A stretch of DNA of 43,618 nucleotides from JAUWKC01 sp035529895 (GCA_035529895.1 DATKVV010000094.1:1-43618), one strand, 5' to 3'. Shown: positions 8,634 to 18,101, numbered from the stretch's first letter. Numbers and translations are program-made. Notes: generated by a model from the sequence alone, not told the origin.

Positions 8634-9755
8634 ATGCAAAGTTATTCCTCCAGGGTAAGGGATTTAGTCTATCTGATGTTGTTGATCACTTGTGGTTTGG
8701 CTGCAGGAGCCGATACGAATACGGTTGCGCCGAAACCGGGTGATAATCGAATCAAGGATTCAAACGGCATCGCTGCTACTGTTGACGGCGTCGATATTAC
8801 GGAGGCTGAACTCGACGCTGAGGTTACGGTGCAGCTTGGAAGAATGAAAGTGCCCGCCCAGTTGCCCGCCTCATTTCTTGAGCAATACAGGGCGCAGCTT
8901 AGACAACAGGTTTTGGAAGGGCTGATTGTCGAGCGGCTATTGGATGAACAAGTAAAAGCAGCGGGAATAGTTATCACTGACCAGGACGTGATCGCACATC
9001 TTAAAGACAGTGGCGCCCGACAAGAGCCGCCGTTATCATTGGAAGACATCAGGGCTTTGGTGGAAGCCCAGGGCCAGAGTTTTGACGAACTGAAGAGCCA
9101 GCTCCGCCAGAGCAAGGGCATGCGATACCAAAAGCTTATGGAGGGTCAATGGGCCGGAAAGATAAGCATTACGGAAGAAGATGCCAAAAAGTATTATTCT
9201 GAGAACAAGAAGAGGTTTGAAACGCCGGAACAAGTCCGGGCGAGTCATATTCTCATCACGCCTGACATCGCCGACCCAAACACCGACCCGAACCAGGCCA
9301 GAGCTAAGGCCAGAGCCAAGGCCGAGGAGCTCCTTAAGCAACTCAAGAGCAATACGGCGGATTTTGCCGCGTTAGCCAAGGCCAATTCCGCTCATGCTCC
9401 GTCGGCGGAGCGCGGCGGCGATTTGGGTTTTATCAGTCGAGGCCAAGCAGCGCCGCCAGCTTTTGAAAAAGCGGCTTTTGAGTTAAAGCCCGGACAGGTC
9501 AGCGACGTTGTGGAGACGCAATACGGATATCACATAATAACCGTTACCGACCGCAAAGACCCTAACGTTATAACGTTTGAGCAGGCCAAAGCCGACATAA
9601 TGAATATGCTGGTTCAAGAGAAACAGCGTGAGCTTGCTGAAAAATACATCGAATCGCTGAAAGCCAAAGCCAAAATTGCTTATCCGGCCGGCAAAGAGCC
9701 GGAGCCGAATCGACAACCTGGCGTTTTTGGGCGCCCGGCAGCCGAGCCGGAATGA
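8634..9755 (+). CDS. Secreted parvulin-type peptidyl-prolyl isomerase (SurA/PrsA-like)
   Basis: The product is 373 residues. The Sec signal peptide (residues 1-26, ending ITCGLAAGA) indicates export to the periplasm; the Cys at position 20 does not sit in a good lipobox. A SurA-like helical N-terminal domain (about 45-195) is followed by one parvulin/rotamase domain (about 200-310). The rotamase motifs are VRASHILI, AERGGDLGFISRGQ, FEKAAFELKPGQVSDVVET and YGYHIITV. The C-terminal 30 residues are rich in Pro and Glu. It probably assists folding of exported or outer-membrane proteins, in keeping with the bamA-skp cluster a few kb downstream. AGAAAGG precedes the ATG. A strong hairpin terminator follows. 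Confidence 0.88.
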   Translation: MQSYSSRVRDLVYLMLLITCGLAAGADTNTVAPKPGDNRIKDSNGIAATVDGVDITEAELDAEVTVQLGRMKVPAQLPASFLEQYRAQLRQQVLEGLIVERLLDEQVKAAGIVITDQDVIAHLKDSGARQEPPLSLEDIRALVEAQGQSFDELKSQLRQSKGMRYQKLMEGQWAGKISITEEDAKKYYSENKKRFETPEQVRASHILITPDIADPNTDPNQARAKARAKAEELLKQLKSNTADFAALAKANSAHAPSAERGGDLGFISRGQAAPPAFEKAAFELKPGQVSDVVETQYGYHIITVTDRKDPNVITFEQAKADIMNMLVQEKQRELAEKYIESLKAKAKIAYPAGKEPEPNRQPGVFGRPAAEPE

Positions 9756-9787
9756 AAAATGGTGTTAAATCAATTACTGAAATTAAG

Positions 9788-9821
9788 ACAGCAGACCTGC
9801 GAAGGCAGATCTGCTGTTTAT
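9788..9821. terminator. Bidirectional hairpin terminator between PPIase and nagB
   Basis: ACAGCAGACCTGC (9788-9800) pairs with GCAGATCTGCTGT (9805-9817) as a 13-bp stem with one mismatch and a 4-nt loop, followed by TTTATATTT. It lies between convergent genes and can serve both. Confidence 0.75.
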
Positions 9822-9849
9822 ATTTAAGTAGTCGGCGGTAAATAATCGA

Positions 9850-10662
9850 TTACGATAAGAGAGTTGCCGGATCGAGATTGGCTGACTCTATGTCCTTGAA
9901 GTATTTTACCGTACCGACTTTCAGTTCGATTGTAGCTTCGTCATCACAGACAATAATACCCTGAGGGTGCATTTGCAGGGCGCTGACCGTCCACATGTGG
10001 TTCACGCTTCCTTCGATGGCGTGCCGCAGGGCGCGGGCTTTGTTGTGCCCGTTGACAATAATCATGACTTCGTCGGCGTCCATTACGGTTCCCACGCCCA
10101 CAGTCAAAGCGGTCTTGGGGACCTTACGAACGTCATTGCCGAAGAATCTTGAATTCGCCACAATCGTATCGTAAGTCAGCGACATCACCCGTGTCCTCGA
10201 AGATAAGGACGAACCAGGCTCATTGAATGCTATATGGCCGTCAGGACCTATACCGCCGACAAATAGGTTGATGCCGCCGACTGTTTTCATCTTTTCCTCG
10301 TACCTTGCGCATTCGGCCTCAAGGTCCGGCGCGTTGCCGTTGAGAATATTGACGTTCTCTTTGGGGATGTCTATATGGCTGAAGAAATTATTCCACATAA
10401 ACGAATGGTAGCTTTCAGGATGGTCCTGGGGCAGGTTCACGTACTCATCCATATTAAAGGTGACGACATTTTTGAATGACACTACCCCCGCCTTGTTGAG
10501 TTTTATCAGCTCTTTGTACATTCCCAGCGGCGAAGAGCCGGTGGGCAGGCCCAGCACAAAAGGCCGGGACTCGCCCGGACCAAATTCTTTTATCCGCTTG
10601 GTCACATGATTAGCGGCCCATTTGGAGACTAACTCATAATTCGGTTCAATGATTACTCTCAT
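9850..10662 (-). CDS. nagB: Glucosamine-6-phosphate deaminase
   Basis: NagB converts glucosamine-6-phosphate to fructose-6-phosphate and ammonia, feeding amino-sugar catabolism into glycolysis. The product is 270 residues, close to the E. coli enzyme. GLPTGSSP (38-45) is the phosphate loop; Asp72 in FNMDEY, and Asp141, His143 and Glu148 in GPDGHIAFNEP, occupy the catalytic positions with E. coli numbering. AGAGG lies upstream of the ATG. The gene follows DUF4954 by 32 bp on the same strand, so the two are probably one transcript. Together with the secreted glycosidases in this window it fits growth on amino-sugar-containing glycans. Confidence 0.95.
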   Translation of the reverse strand: MRVIIEPNYELVSKWAANHVTKRIKEFGPGESRPFVLGLPTGSSPLGMYKELIKLNKAGVVSFKNVVTFNMDEYVNLPQDHPESYHSFMWNNFFSHIDIPKENVNILNGNAPDLEAECARYEEKMKTVGGINLFVGGIGPDGHIAFNEPGSSLSSRTRVMSLTYDTIVANSRFFGNDVRKVPKTALTVGVGTVMDADEVMIIVNGHNKARALRHAIEGSVNHMWTVSALQMHPQGIIVCDDEATIELKVGTVKYFKDIESANLDPATLLS

Positions 10663-10694
10663 ATGCTACACCTCTGTTAACGACAATGATTTGT

Positions 10695-12686
10695 TCAACG
10701 CAGCTTTTCCATTCGGCCGATAAGCTCCTCGGCCAATTTACTTTTTGTTGTTATATGTTTCTCAATCTCGGAAACAAAGCTGTTCTCTTCAAACGTCCCC
10801 CTGACCGCCTTGAAATCGCGGCGTTTTATTTCGTTGTCGCCGTCGGGGCCGTAGCCGATCTGCGCGGTCGCGGCAAATTCTTTTTTTGCGTCGCTGTAGA
10901 GCATACGGTCAAGTTCGACCACCGCCGTTTTCCATCTCGCGGCCAGTTCGATGATGTCGTCGGGCGTTATGGCGGCGATGGTTTTGCCCAGACGCTGCTG
11001 CAGCACGTTTGCCGCCCAGGCCCACTCATACGCAGGATAATTGCTGTGGATCGACAGGAACGCCTCGGCTACCTGCTCCAGTGTATCGGTCCGGCCGTTC
11101 TCGATGTCACCGAGTATTTTGTCGACCGCTTCCTCCGGGGCAAACATCCCCGCAAGGTCCACCCAATTACCCGTTCCTGTCTCGGTTTCCGGCGACAAGG
11201 CCGCTCGCAGCTCGTTGATGCTTTCTAACTTCTTGTTTTCCAATTGTTTGATAAGGCAATTGCCCAGGAATTTATTAATACCTATCTCGTATAACTTAAT
11301 GCCCCGGTCCAGCGATTCGTTCTTAATTTTGACGCTGTGGTAGGTAAAGTAATCCGACGTCTCGCCCGAGGTGGCTTTGAGGCGTGCGAGCAATCGGCAG
11401 CCGTTAAGCATCTTTTGAATCGTATAAGGGCTTAAAAGCTTGAAATTTATGCAGTCCAGTTTTCTCGGGTCTTTGCGTCTGTCGCGACCCGGCCATTTTC
11501 GAGCATCGCGAACGGTGCCGACGCTGCGCAGATTCACCCCCGGCACCAGAATGCTTTCATCCTCGTGTTCAATCAGGTAGGAAAAAGGCAAGTCCGAAGT
11601 GTCCGAATTTCTGTAGTGCCTGCCCATTACCACGGTGAACGCCCCGACCTTGGCCGGCCAGAGCATATACGAATCGCTGGCGGTCTTTGAGCCGCGCTCC
11701 ACGACGCCCTGATGAACGGGCCCCAGCTTGTACATATGATTACTCTGGTTCGTTCCGCTGCCTGCGTTCAGGAAGGAAAACAGACCCGCGATTAGCAGGG
11801 TGGATTTGTGGTGTGTGACGGTGTATGGGCCCGCGAATATCGCACATGCCTCGCCGTGAAAACCGCCGCAGTTGGCGAAGAATACGGAGTTCTCCGCGGA
11901 ATACTGCTTGGCCAGTACCGTTCCCTGGCCGACGAAACATTTCGATATAATTGTCCCATCGGTAATCTTAGAGCCGGAGCAGGCGATGAAATCTTCCGCG
12001 AAGACTCCCGGCCCGATATAGACGGGGTCCTGGGGACAACTGTTGACTGAGCCATCCTCTATCCTGTTTGCCCCTTCGATAACACCGGCAGGCCCCACCC
12101 TGACGTTCTTGATGATTCGGCAGTTAATCAGCTTGGCCCCCTTTGCCAGCAGGCCCATAGACGAAGTAACAGAAGCCGCGTAATCAGCTATCATTTTTTT
12201 CAGATTCTCAATCACTTTGGACCGGTGGCGATAGAAGGCTATTATATAGGCGGTATGGGCTGACAAGTGGTCGTAAATGGGTATCTCCCTGCCCCCCGCC
12301 TCATTGACAACGGCGACTTCCGTGCCGTTGCCGAAGCTGCTTTCGTCCTCAACCGCGAGCAGGTCCACGTTATCGATGACGACATCATCTTCAATCACAT
12401 AATTGGCGACGTAATTCCTGACCTGGCTGATATACACGTTGTTGCCGATGGTGCAGTTATGAATCGTTGCATTGCTGATCCCGGCCGGTTTCTTTATGCC
12501 GCCACAGAAGGAAACCTCTTTTTCAAATACCCCGAGTCTCACTTCGCCTGAGAAGTGGGTGGACTTGACTTTGGCCGGGTCAAAACCCTCGGCAACCTGG
12601 ACTATTTGCCACTGGTTGCAACTGCAACCCTGCGCGGTCAGTCTACTGATCTCCTCAGCGGATAAGGGACGGAATTTTGAAGCCAT
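10695..12686 (-). CDS. DUF4954 family left-handed beta-helix protein
   Basis: The product is 663 residues. ATG 12684-12686 is chosen over the open frame to 12854 because AGGAG lies seven bases upstream and the family starts at this point (FRPLSAEEISRLTAQGC). Hexapeptide-like repeats (for example ISNATIHNCTIGNNVYIS, VIEDDVVIDNV, LINCRIIKNVRVGP) occupy roughly residues 70-330, as in sugar nucleotidyl- and acyltransferases. The C-terminal third is helical. DUF4954 proteins are known from Bacteroidota and Planctomycetota but have no assigned reaction to my knowledge. The 32-bp gap to nagB suggests a role in amino-sugar or sugar-phosphate metabolism; that part is inference. Confidence 0.85.
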   Translation of the reverse strand: MASKFRPLSAEEISRLTAQGCSCNQWQIVQVAEGFDPAKVKSTHFSGEVRLGVFEKEVSFCGGIKKPAGISNATIHNCTIGNNVYISQVRNYVANYVIEDDVVIDNVDLLAVEDESSFGNGTEVAVVNEAGGREIPIYDHLSAHTAYIIAFYRHRSKVIENLKKMIADYAASVTSSMGLLAKGAKLINCRIIKNVRVGPAGVIEGANRIEDGSVNSCPQDPVYIGPGVFAEDFIACSGSKITDGTIISKCFVGQGTVLAKQYSAENSVFFANCGGFHGEACAIFAGPYTVTHHKSTLLIAGLFSFLNAGSGTNQSNHMYKLGPVHQGVVERGSKTASDSYMLWPAKVGAFTVVMGRHYRNSDTSDLPFSYLIEHEDESILVPGVNLRSVGTVRDARKWPGRDRRKDPRKLDCINFKLLSPYTIQKMLNGCRLLARLKATSGETSDYFTYHSVKIKNESLDRGIKLYEIGINKFLGNCLIKQLENKKLESINELRAALSPETETGTGNWVDLAGMFAPEEAVDKILGDIENGRTDTLEQVAEAFLSIHSNYPAYEWAWAANVLQQRLGKTIAAITPDDIIELAARWKTAVVELDRMLYSDAKKEFAATAQIGYGPDGDNEIKRRDFKAVRGTFEENSFVSEIEKHITTKSKLAEELIGRMEKLR

Positions 12687-13040
12687 TTTTCTTCTCCTGC
12701 TATTTTGGCTTTGCCTTGATGTCGGGTAATCCATGCCCACTCTTTGGCTCGACCAGGGAAATATATATGTAGTAGTCCCATAAATCAAGATATTTGTGTG
12801 AGTTCGGGCTGCATTTCGCAAAATGATCGCAAGAGGGGTGTTTTTCTGCTGCATCTGGAATTAGGGCGGAAAGGGACTCCCCGGCAGCCTGAAATTCAGC
12901 GTGTCATTCACGGGCCGTCCGACGAGGAGAAGGTTCCGGCCAAAAAGATTTCATTGAAGCGACGGTATGATTATAATAATAGGGTTGGACCGAACGTAAC
13001 CGGGAAATTATGGCCTAATGTCTGATAGAGGATGAAAACA
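12687..13040. other. Intergenic region, 354 bp, between divergent genes
   Basis: The region separates the DUF4954 gene (minus) from the GH43-like gene (plus) and should hold both promoters. A good minus-strand promoter is listed separately (12760-12788). For the plus strand a TATAAT occurs at 12972-12977, but I found no convincing -35 box at the right distance. A 93-codon plus-strand frame here looks like chance. Confidence 0.5.
12760..12788 (-). promoter_or_regulatory. Sigma70-type promoter of the DUF4954-nagB operon
   Basis: On the minus strand TTGATT (12783-12788) is followed after exactly 17 bp by TATATT (12760-12765). The predicted transcript would have a leader of roughly 65 nt before the DUF4954 start. 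Confidence 0.5.
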
Positions 13041-14153
13041 ATGGTCAAGACTGGGATGATACTAACAACGGTTGTTTTGATGTTTGTCGAATCGACGGTT
13101 TTGCGGGCAGCCGATGTGCCATCGAAGCCCGACAGTAACGCGCCGGCCAAGACTGTTCCAAAGGATGTCTCTGGAAAGGTAATGAAAACTATTTATGAAG
13201 AAGTTAAAACTCCTTATAAGTATGGCGTCATACTTAAAGGCGAAGACGGAAATAAACTGGACTGTCCGAGCGTGTTTCGTCACGCCGAAAAATGGTATAT
13301 GGTTTACATAATTTTCGACAGCAACGGTTACCAGACAGCCATTGCCGACAGTAACGACCTGCTTCATTGGCAGGCGTTGGGAAAAATCCTCAGATTCAGG
13401 AAACTGCCGGTGTGGGACAGCGACCAGGCCGCAGGCTACATCGCGCTGCAGGACCATCAGTGGGGCGGCTCGTATGAACTTCAAAAATACAATAATAAGT
13501 ACTGGATGTCTTATATTGGCGGCGCGCTGAAGGGGTATGAAACGGACCCATTGGCCATTGGGATAGCGTGGACCGTAAACCCGACAGAAGTATCCGAGTG
13601 GATGCGGTGGCCGCGGAACCCTGTTCTCAGTCCCGACCAGAAGGACGCCCGCGACTTTGAGAAGCGAACGCTGTATAAGAGCAATATAATCTACGACAAG
13701 GAAAAGACCCTGGGCTATCCTTTTGTTATGTATTATAACGCCAAGCAAAGAGGCAGGCACATAGAGAGAATCGGCATGGCTGTCTCCAAGGACATGGTCC
13801 GCTGGAAACGCTACGGCGACAAGCCGGTAATCGACAACGTCACCGGCATCTCCGGCGACCCCCAGATTACCAAAATCGGGGACGTCTGGGTCATGTTCTA
13901 TTTCGGCGCCCATTGGAAGCCCAAGGCCTTTGACACCTTCGCCTGCTCTTATGACATGGTGCATTGGACAAAGTGGACTGGGCCCCACTTAATCTACCCT
14001 TCGGAGCCATGGGACAAGACATACGCGCATAAACCGTGGATGATAAAGCACAAAGACGTCGTTTATCATTTCTACTGCGCCGTTGGAGACCAGGGTAGAG
14101 TCCTCGCACTTGCCACCTCAAAAGACTTGAGGCCCCCTGAGGACAGGCTCTGA
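13041..14153 (+). CDS. Secreted GH43/GH130-like beta-propeller protein
   Basis: The product is about 370 residues with a Sec signal peptide (ending STVLRAA). ATG 13041 is preferred because GAGG (13028-13031) lies nine bases upstream; ATG 13032 directly abuts that GAGG. The body is a five-bladed propeller of the GH43/GH32/GH130 type, shown by repeated strands such as CPSVFRHAEKWYMVYIIFD, IADSNDLLHW, AVSKDMVRWKRYG, GDPQITKIGDVWVMFYFG and CSYDMVHWTKW. It is likely an exported glycosidase or phosphorylase-like enzyme, but I cannot assign the exact family or substrate. It is a monocistronic gene with about 250 bp before dnaB. Confidence 0.75.
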   Translation: MVKTGMILTTVVLMFVESTVLRAADVPSKPDSNAPAKTVPKDVSGKVMKTIYEEVKTPYKYGVILKGEDGNKLDCPSVFRHAEKWYMVYIIFDSNGYQTAIADSNDLLHWQALGKILRFRKLPVWDSDQAAGYIALQDHQWGGSYELQKYNNKYWMSYIGGALKGYETDPLAIGIAWTVNPTEVSEWMRWPRNPVLSPDQKDARDFEKRTLYKSNIIYDKEKTLGYPFVMYYNAKQRGRHIERIGMAVSKDMVRWKRYGDKPVIDNVTGISGDPQITKIGDVWVMFYFGAHWKPKAFDTFACSYDMVHWTKWTGPHLIYPSEPWDKTYAHKPWMIKHKDVVYHFYCAVGDQGRVLALATSKDLRPPEDRL

Positions 14154-14303
14154 CAGCGAAGCTCTTCTTGGCTGAATCGAAACGCATAAAGCTAAACCGG
14201 GCTGCCCCATTGGCGACAGGCTCGAATATTTACGGGTTTTTCCATCGGTGCGTTCCGGCCAGTCGCCGTAAACCCTCTGCAGAATGATAATAAAAACTAT
14301 TGT

Positions 14304-14333
14304 TTGACAGTCCGGCCCGGCGCGGGGTAAAAT
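14304..14333 (+). promoter_or_regulatory. Sigma70 promoter of dnaB (and probably the bamA-lpx operon)
   Basis: A perfect -35 box TTGACA (14304-14309) is followed after 18 bp by TAAAAT (14328-14333). It lies 77 bp before the dnaB start codon. No other comparable promoter was found before skp, so it may drive the following envelope genes too. Confidence 0.7.
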
Positions 14334-14409
14334 GCTCGTTAATTAAGACGGACGCCTGCTACGGGCGGGCCAACACACGACAAATGCCCATTTAAAACGA
14401 GGTAGAGGA

Positions 14410-15840
14410 TTGGCTCATACAGAGACAAACAGAGATGCTGGCGCTATGGCGGGATTGCTTAACCGCAGCATGCCCGAGTCGGTGGCCGCTGAGGCGGCGG
14501 TGCTCGGCTCGATGATAATCGACCCCGAGTGTATCGGGCAGGTTGTTGAGGTACTGGATTCGCAGGCCTTTTACCGACTTGAGAATCGCTACATATTCGA
14601 CGCCCTCGTGGCGCTCTACGAGAAGAACAGAGGTGAAGCCATCGATGCGGTGCTGCTGCGTGATGAGCTTGAGAAAACAGGTCGCCTTGAGGCGGTCGGC
14701 GGAGTGAAATATATTGCCGGGATTATCGACTCGGTGCCTTCATCGGCGAATGTGATGTATTACGCCGGGATTGTCAAGGATAAGATGCTGCTGCGCGAAA
14801 CTATTGCGGCCGCCAGCGAAATTCTGGAAGACGCATACAACCAGACCGGTGATACCAGTGAAAAACTCGACGAGGCGGAGCGCAGGATTTTTGCCATCGC
14901 GGACAAAAAGATTAGCGGCTCTGCGGTTGCATTGAAGGATTTGGTCACTCGTGCTTATGAGCTTATAGAGAAACGCGACGGCAAATATGTCACGGGACTC
15001 GCAACCGGCTATCATGAGCTTGACGACAAGACCTGCGGCCTGCAGAACGGCGAGATGATAATCGTTGCCGGCAGGCCCAGTATGGGCAAGACTTCTCTGG
15101 CACTAAATGTTGCCGAGCATGTTGGTGTGGTTGAGAAGATTCCGGTCGCCGTATTCTCGCTGGAGATGGGCAGGCAGCAGTTGGCGGAAAGATTCTTGTG
15201 CAGCTGCAGCGCAATCGATGCTCAGGCGGTCAGAAAGGGCATGCTCAGTACCGAGCACTACGAGAAACTTGTTGAGGCCTGCGGTATTTTGTCCGAAGCG
15301 CCGATCTACATCGATGATACCTCAACACTGACGCCGCTGGAACTTCGCGCCAAGGCCAGAAGGCTTAAGAGCCTGTACGATATACGCTGTGTTATCATTG
15401 ATTACCTGCAGTTGATGCATTTGGGCAGCGAGCGGGTGGAATCGCGCCAACAGGAGATAACCACCATTTCAAGATACACAAAAGCCTTGGCGCGGGAGCT
15501 GAATATACCTGTAATGGTTCTAAGTCAGCTCAACAGGGCGCCCGAGGGCAGGGAGGGTCACCGGCCGAGGATGAGCGATTTGCGCGAAAGCGGCAGCATC
15601 GAGCAGGATGCCGACGTGGTGATACTGCTCCATCGTGAGGATTATTACCACCGCGGCGAAGAGGGTTATCAGGAGGACAATACGGCGGAGCTGATAATAG
15701 CCAAACAGCGCAACGGCCCCACTGGCAGTGTGAGCCTGATATTCAGGGAGAAGTTTACTCGGTTCGAGAACGCCTCGTACGCCGAAGAACCACCAGTGCG
15801 GTCCAGGAGCGCCTCTGAGGGAGAAGAGGCGCCGTTCTAA
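14410..15840 (+). CDS. dnaB: Replicative DNA helicase DnaB
   Basis: The hexameric replicative helicase unwinds DNA at the fork. The product is 476 residues, without an intein or insertion. The N-terminal domain (about 25-125) begins PESVAAEAAVLGSMIIDPE; the RecA-like domain has Walker A GRPSMGKTSLA near residue 220, a Walker B CVIIDYLQLM, and the conserved SDLRESGSIEQDADVV. The start is TTG 14410, with GAGG seven bases upstream (14399-14402). The next possible start is ATG 14446, just before the family homology, so the first dozen residues are less certain. bamA follows after 14 bp. Confidence 0.95.
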   Translation: MAHTETNRDAGAMAGLLNRSMPESVAAEAAVLGSMIIDPECIGQVVEVLDSQAFYRLENRYIFDALVALYEKNRGEAIDAVLLRDELEKTGRLEAVGGVKYIAGIIDSVPSSANVMYYAGIVKDKMLLRETIAAASEILEDAYNQTGDTSEKLDEAERRIFAIADKKISGSAVALKDLVTRAYELIEKRDGKYVTGLATGYHELDDKTCGLQNGEMIIVAGRPSMGKTSLALNVAEHVGVVEKIPVAVFSLEMGRQQLAERFLCSCSAIDAQAVRKGMLSTEHYEKLVEACGILSEAPIYIDDTSTLTPLELRAKARRLKSLYDIRCVIIDYLQLMHLGSERVESRQQEITTISRYTKALARELNIPVMVLSQLNRAPEGREGHRPRMSDLRESGSIEQDADVVILLHREDYYHRGEEGYQEDNTAELIIAKQRNGPTGSVSLIFREKFTRFENASYAEEPPVRSRSASEGEEAPF

Positions 15841-15854
15841 GGAAGTACTCACGG

Positions 15855-18059
15855 ATGAATAAATCGTATATTGCTTCTTTCATATCACTGGTGCTATTGA
15901 TGAGTTTGGGGCTGGCCGGATGTGCTGCTCCCGAGGCGAAACAGACCGCCCCGGTTCGCGGAAAAGGTGTTATGGGTTCGGTTGATTTTGATTTCGCCGA
16001 CAAGCGCACATTCAAAGAAAAGACTCTGCTGGGGATAATGGGCTTCAAGAAAGTCGATTATATCGACCAGGTCCTGGCCCGTCTCGGCAGAGAGCATCTG
16101 GAAGAATTCTATTTGAAAAAGGGATTTGCTTTCGCTGGCGTGGAATTGGACGAAAAGAAGTTGCCGGATGGCAAAATGCTTTATACGTACAAAATAACTG
16201 AGGGCCCGAGGGTCAAAGTCGCCAAGGTCGTGTTTAGCGGCAATAAGGCCATGAAGACCAAGACGCTCAAAGACGCCATAAAGGCAAGCAAAAAGAAATG
16301 GCTTCTTTGGGCGAAGGATTATTCCGAGGAAACAGTGGCCGAAGATGTCAGAAGGCTGGAAGATACATATTGGAACGGCGGTTTTCTTAATTACAGCATC
16401 ACGGCCAAGAAGGATTTCAGTGACGACAAGCGCAAGGTTCGCATCACTTATATGATCGATGAGGGGCCGGTCTATACCGTCGAGAAGCTCGCTCTTGCCG
16501 GGGCGGGGAAGATTTACGGTATTGACATTGACGGCCGCTTCGACGAGGCATCGCTGCTGGCGATGTTGAAATTGAAGCCGGGAGAAATCTATCGCGAACT
16601 AAAGGCTCAGTCGGATGCCAAGCTGCTCCGTCAGCTTTACCGTGAGCATGGCTTTGTCGATGCTGAAGTCGAGCTCTTGAAACCGGAGTTTGTCCCAGAT
16701 ACCAACGCCGTCAACGTTAAGTTTGAAATCACGGAGGGCGGCCAGTTCCGAATCGGGCGTATTGATATAACCGGCAATAAGCAGACGCAGGACAAAGTCA
16801 TCCGGCGAATCCTCGACTCTTATGACTTTCAGCCGGGCAAGCTTTATGATGCGGAGGCAGCCCCAAAAGAAGGCGGTGGTCAGCTGGAGGAAGAGATACA
16901 AAGGACCATAATGGCCGAAGAGGTGAGCGTCACGCCTCTGGTAGGCGCCGAGTCGGGTCAGAAAAAGGTTGAAGTGAATATAAAAGAGGGCCAGACAGGT
17001 TTTGCCATGCTCGGCGCCGGCGTCGGCAGCGACAGCGGATTAATAGGCCAGCTTGTCCTCGAGCAGAGAAACTTCGACATCAAGAATTGGCCGAAGAGCT
17101 TCGGCGAATTCATTACGGGACAGGCTTTCAAAGGCGCGGGGCAGACTTTTAGAATTGCGCTGCAGCCAGGCACCGAGCTTAGTGAGCATTCCGTTAGTTT
17201 CACCGAGCCATATTGGCAGGACAAGCCCATAGCGCTTGACGTGGTCGGTTCGAGTTGGGAAAGGGAAAGGGAAAGTTATGAGGAAGATAGGCTGAAGGGA
17301 TACTTCGGATTCAGGGAGCGATATGAAAAGCGATATAGAGAGCGCTGGCGCAGAAGTATCGACTTTAGAGTTGAAAACGTTGACGTTGGAGACATCGACC
17401 TCGATGCCCCAAGGGAGATTAAGGACGTTGAGGGCGGCAATGCTCTTGTGGGAGTCAAGCTGGGCGTCGGCAAGGACCTTACCGACAACAGATTTACTCC
17501 CAGCAAGGGTGATTATTTAACCACCAGTTACGAGCAGGTGAGCGGCGACTATACATTCGGAGTGCTGAGCGGAACTTATATCCGGTACAGCACGATTCAC
17601 GAAGACCTGGCGGAGCGGAAAACCATTTTAGCGACGAAGCTGCACGCTGCGACTGTGTTGGGTGACGCGCCGCCTTTCGAGAAGTTCTATGCGGGCGGCA
17701 TGACCAGTATCAGAGGTTTTGAGTATCGCGGCGTAAGTACGAGAGGCAGGCCCGAGGTAGGTGGTGTACCTGTAGTTGGCGCCAAGAGGAAAGACCCTAT
17801 CGGCAGTGACTGGATATTCCTGGCGAATGCCGAGGTAGCTGTGCCGTTAATAAAGGAGGACTTTGCGGCGTTGTTTTTCATCGACAGTGGAGCAATTGAT
17901 TCGGGCGGCTACCGTGCCTCGGTGGGAACGGGCTTACAGATAATGATTCCTCAGTGGTTTGGGCCTGTGCCGATGAGGGTCGGGGTTGCTGCACCATTTT
18001 TGAAAGACGAGTCCGACGATACGCAGACTTTCTTCTTTTATGTTGGCCGGCTGTTTTGA
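15855..18059 (+). CDS. bamA: BamA/Omp85 outer-membrane assembly protein with lipoprotein-type signal
   Basis: BamA inserts beta-barrel proteins into the outer membrane. The product is 734 residues. About four POTRA-like domains (residues ~60-340) contain the typical VFSGNKAMKTKTLKDAI and IDITGNKQTQDKVIRRIL segments; a C-terminal barrel of about 350 residues includes FYAGGMTSIRGFEYRG, the conserved lid-loop RGF motif, and the chain ends in Phe (FYVGRLF), the usual barrel signal. Unusually, the signal peptide ends in a lipobox, LAGC with Cys23, so the protein may be acylated. It lies between dnaB and skp. TamA or another Omp85 member is possible, but the neighbours skp, lpxD and fabZ point to BamA. 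Confidence 0.85.
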   Translation: MNKSYIASFISLVLLMSLGLAGCAAPEAKQTAPVRGKGVMGSVDFDFADKRTFKEKTLLGIMGFKKVDYIDQVLARLGREHLEEFYLKKGFAFAGVELDEKKLPDGKMLYTYKITEGPRVKVAKVVFSGNKAMKTKTLKDAIKASKKKWLLWAKDYSEETVAEDVRRLEDTYWNGGFLNYSITAKKDFSDDKRKVRITYMIDEGPVYTVEKLALAGAGKIYGIDIDGRFDEASLLAMLKLKPGEIYRELKAQSDAKLLRQLYREHGFVDAEVELLKPEFVPDTNAVNVKFEITEGGQFRIGRIDITGNKQTQDKVIRRILDSYDFQPGKLYDAEAAPKEGGGQLEEEIQRTIMAEEVSVTPLVGAESGQKKVEVNIKEGQTGFAMLGAGVGSDSGLIGQLVLEQRNFDIKNWPKSFGEFITGQAFKGAGQTFRIALQPGTELSEHSVSFTEPYWQDKPIALDVVGSSWERERESYEEDRLKGYFGFRERYEKRYRERWRRSIDFRVENVDVGDIDLDAPREIKDVEGGNALVGVKLGVGKDLTDNRFTPSKGDYLTTSYEQVSGDYTFGVLSGTYIRYSTIHEDLAERKTILATKLHAATVLGDAPPFEKFYAGGMTSIRGFEYRGVSTRGRPEVGGVPVVGAKRKDPIGSDWIFLANAEVAVPLIKEDFAALFFIDSGAIDSGGYRASVGTGLQIMIPQWFGPVPMRVGVAAPFLKDESDDTQTFFFYVGRLF

Positions 18060-18101
18060 GAAAAAAGGAACATGAAGTGAAAGAACCGGAAAGGATAGCT
18101 T

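Noticed and set aside
12954..12977. TTGAAG with TATAAT as promoter of the GH43-like gene
   Set aside because: The spacer is only 12 bp, too short for sigma70; no other -35 box fits.
12744..13025. 93-codon plus-strand frame between DUF4954 and the GH43-like gene
   Set aside because: It has no motif or ribosome binding site, and it overlaps the better-supported minus-strand promoter.
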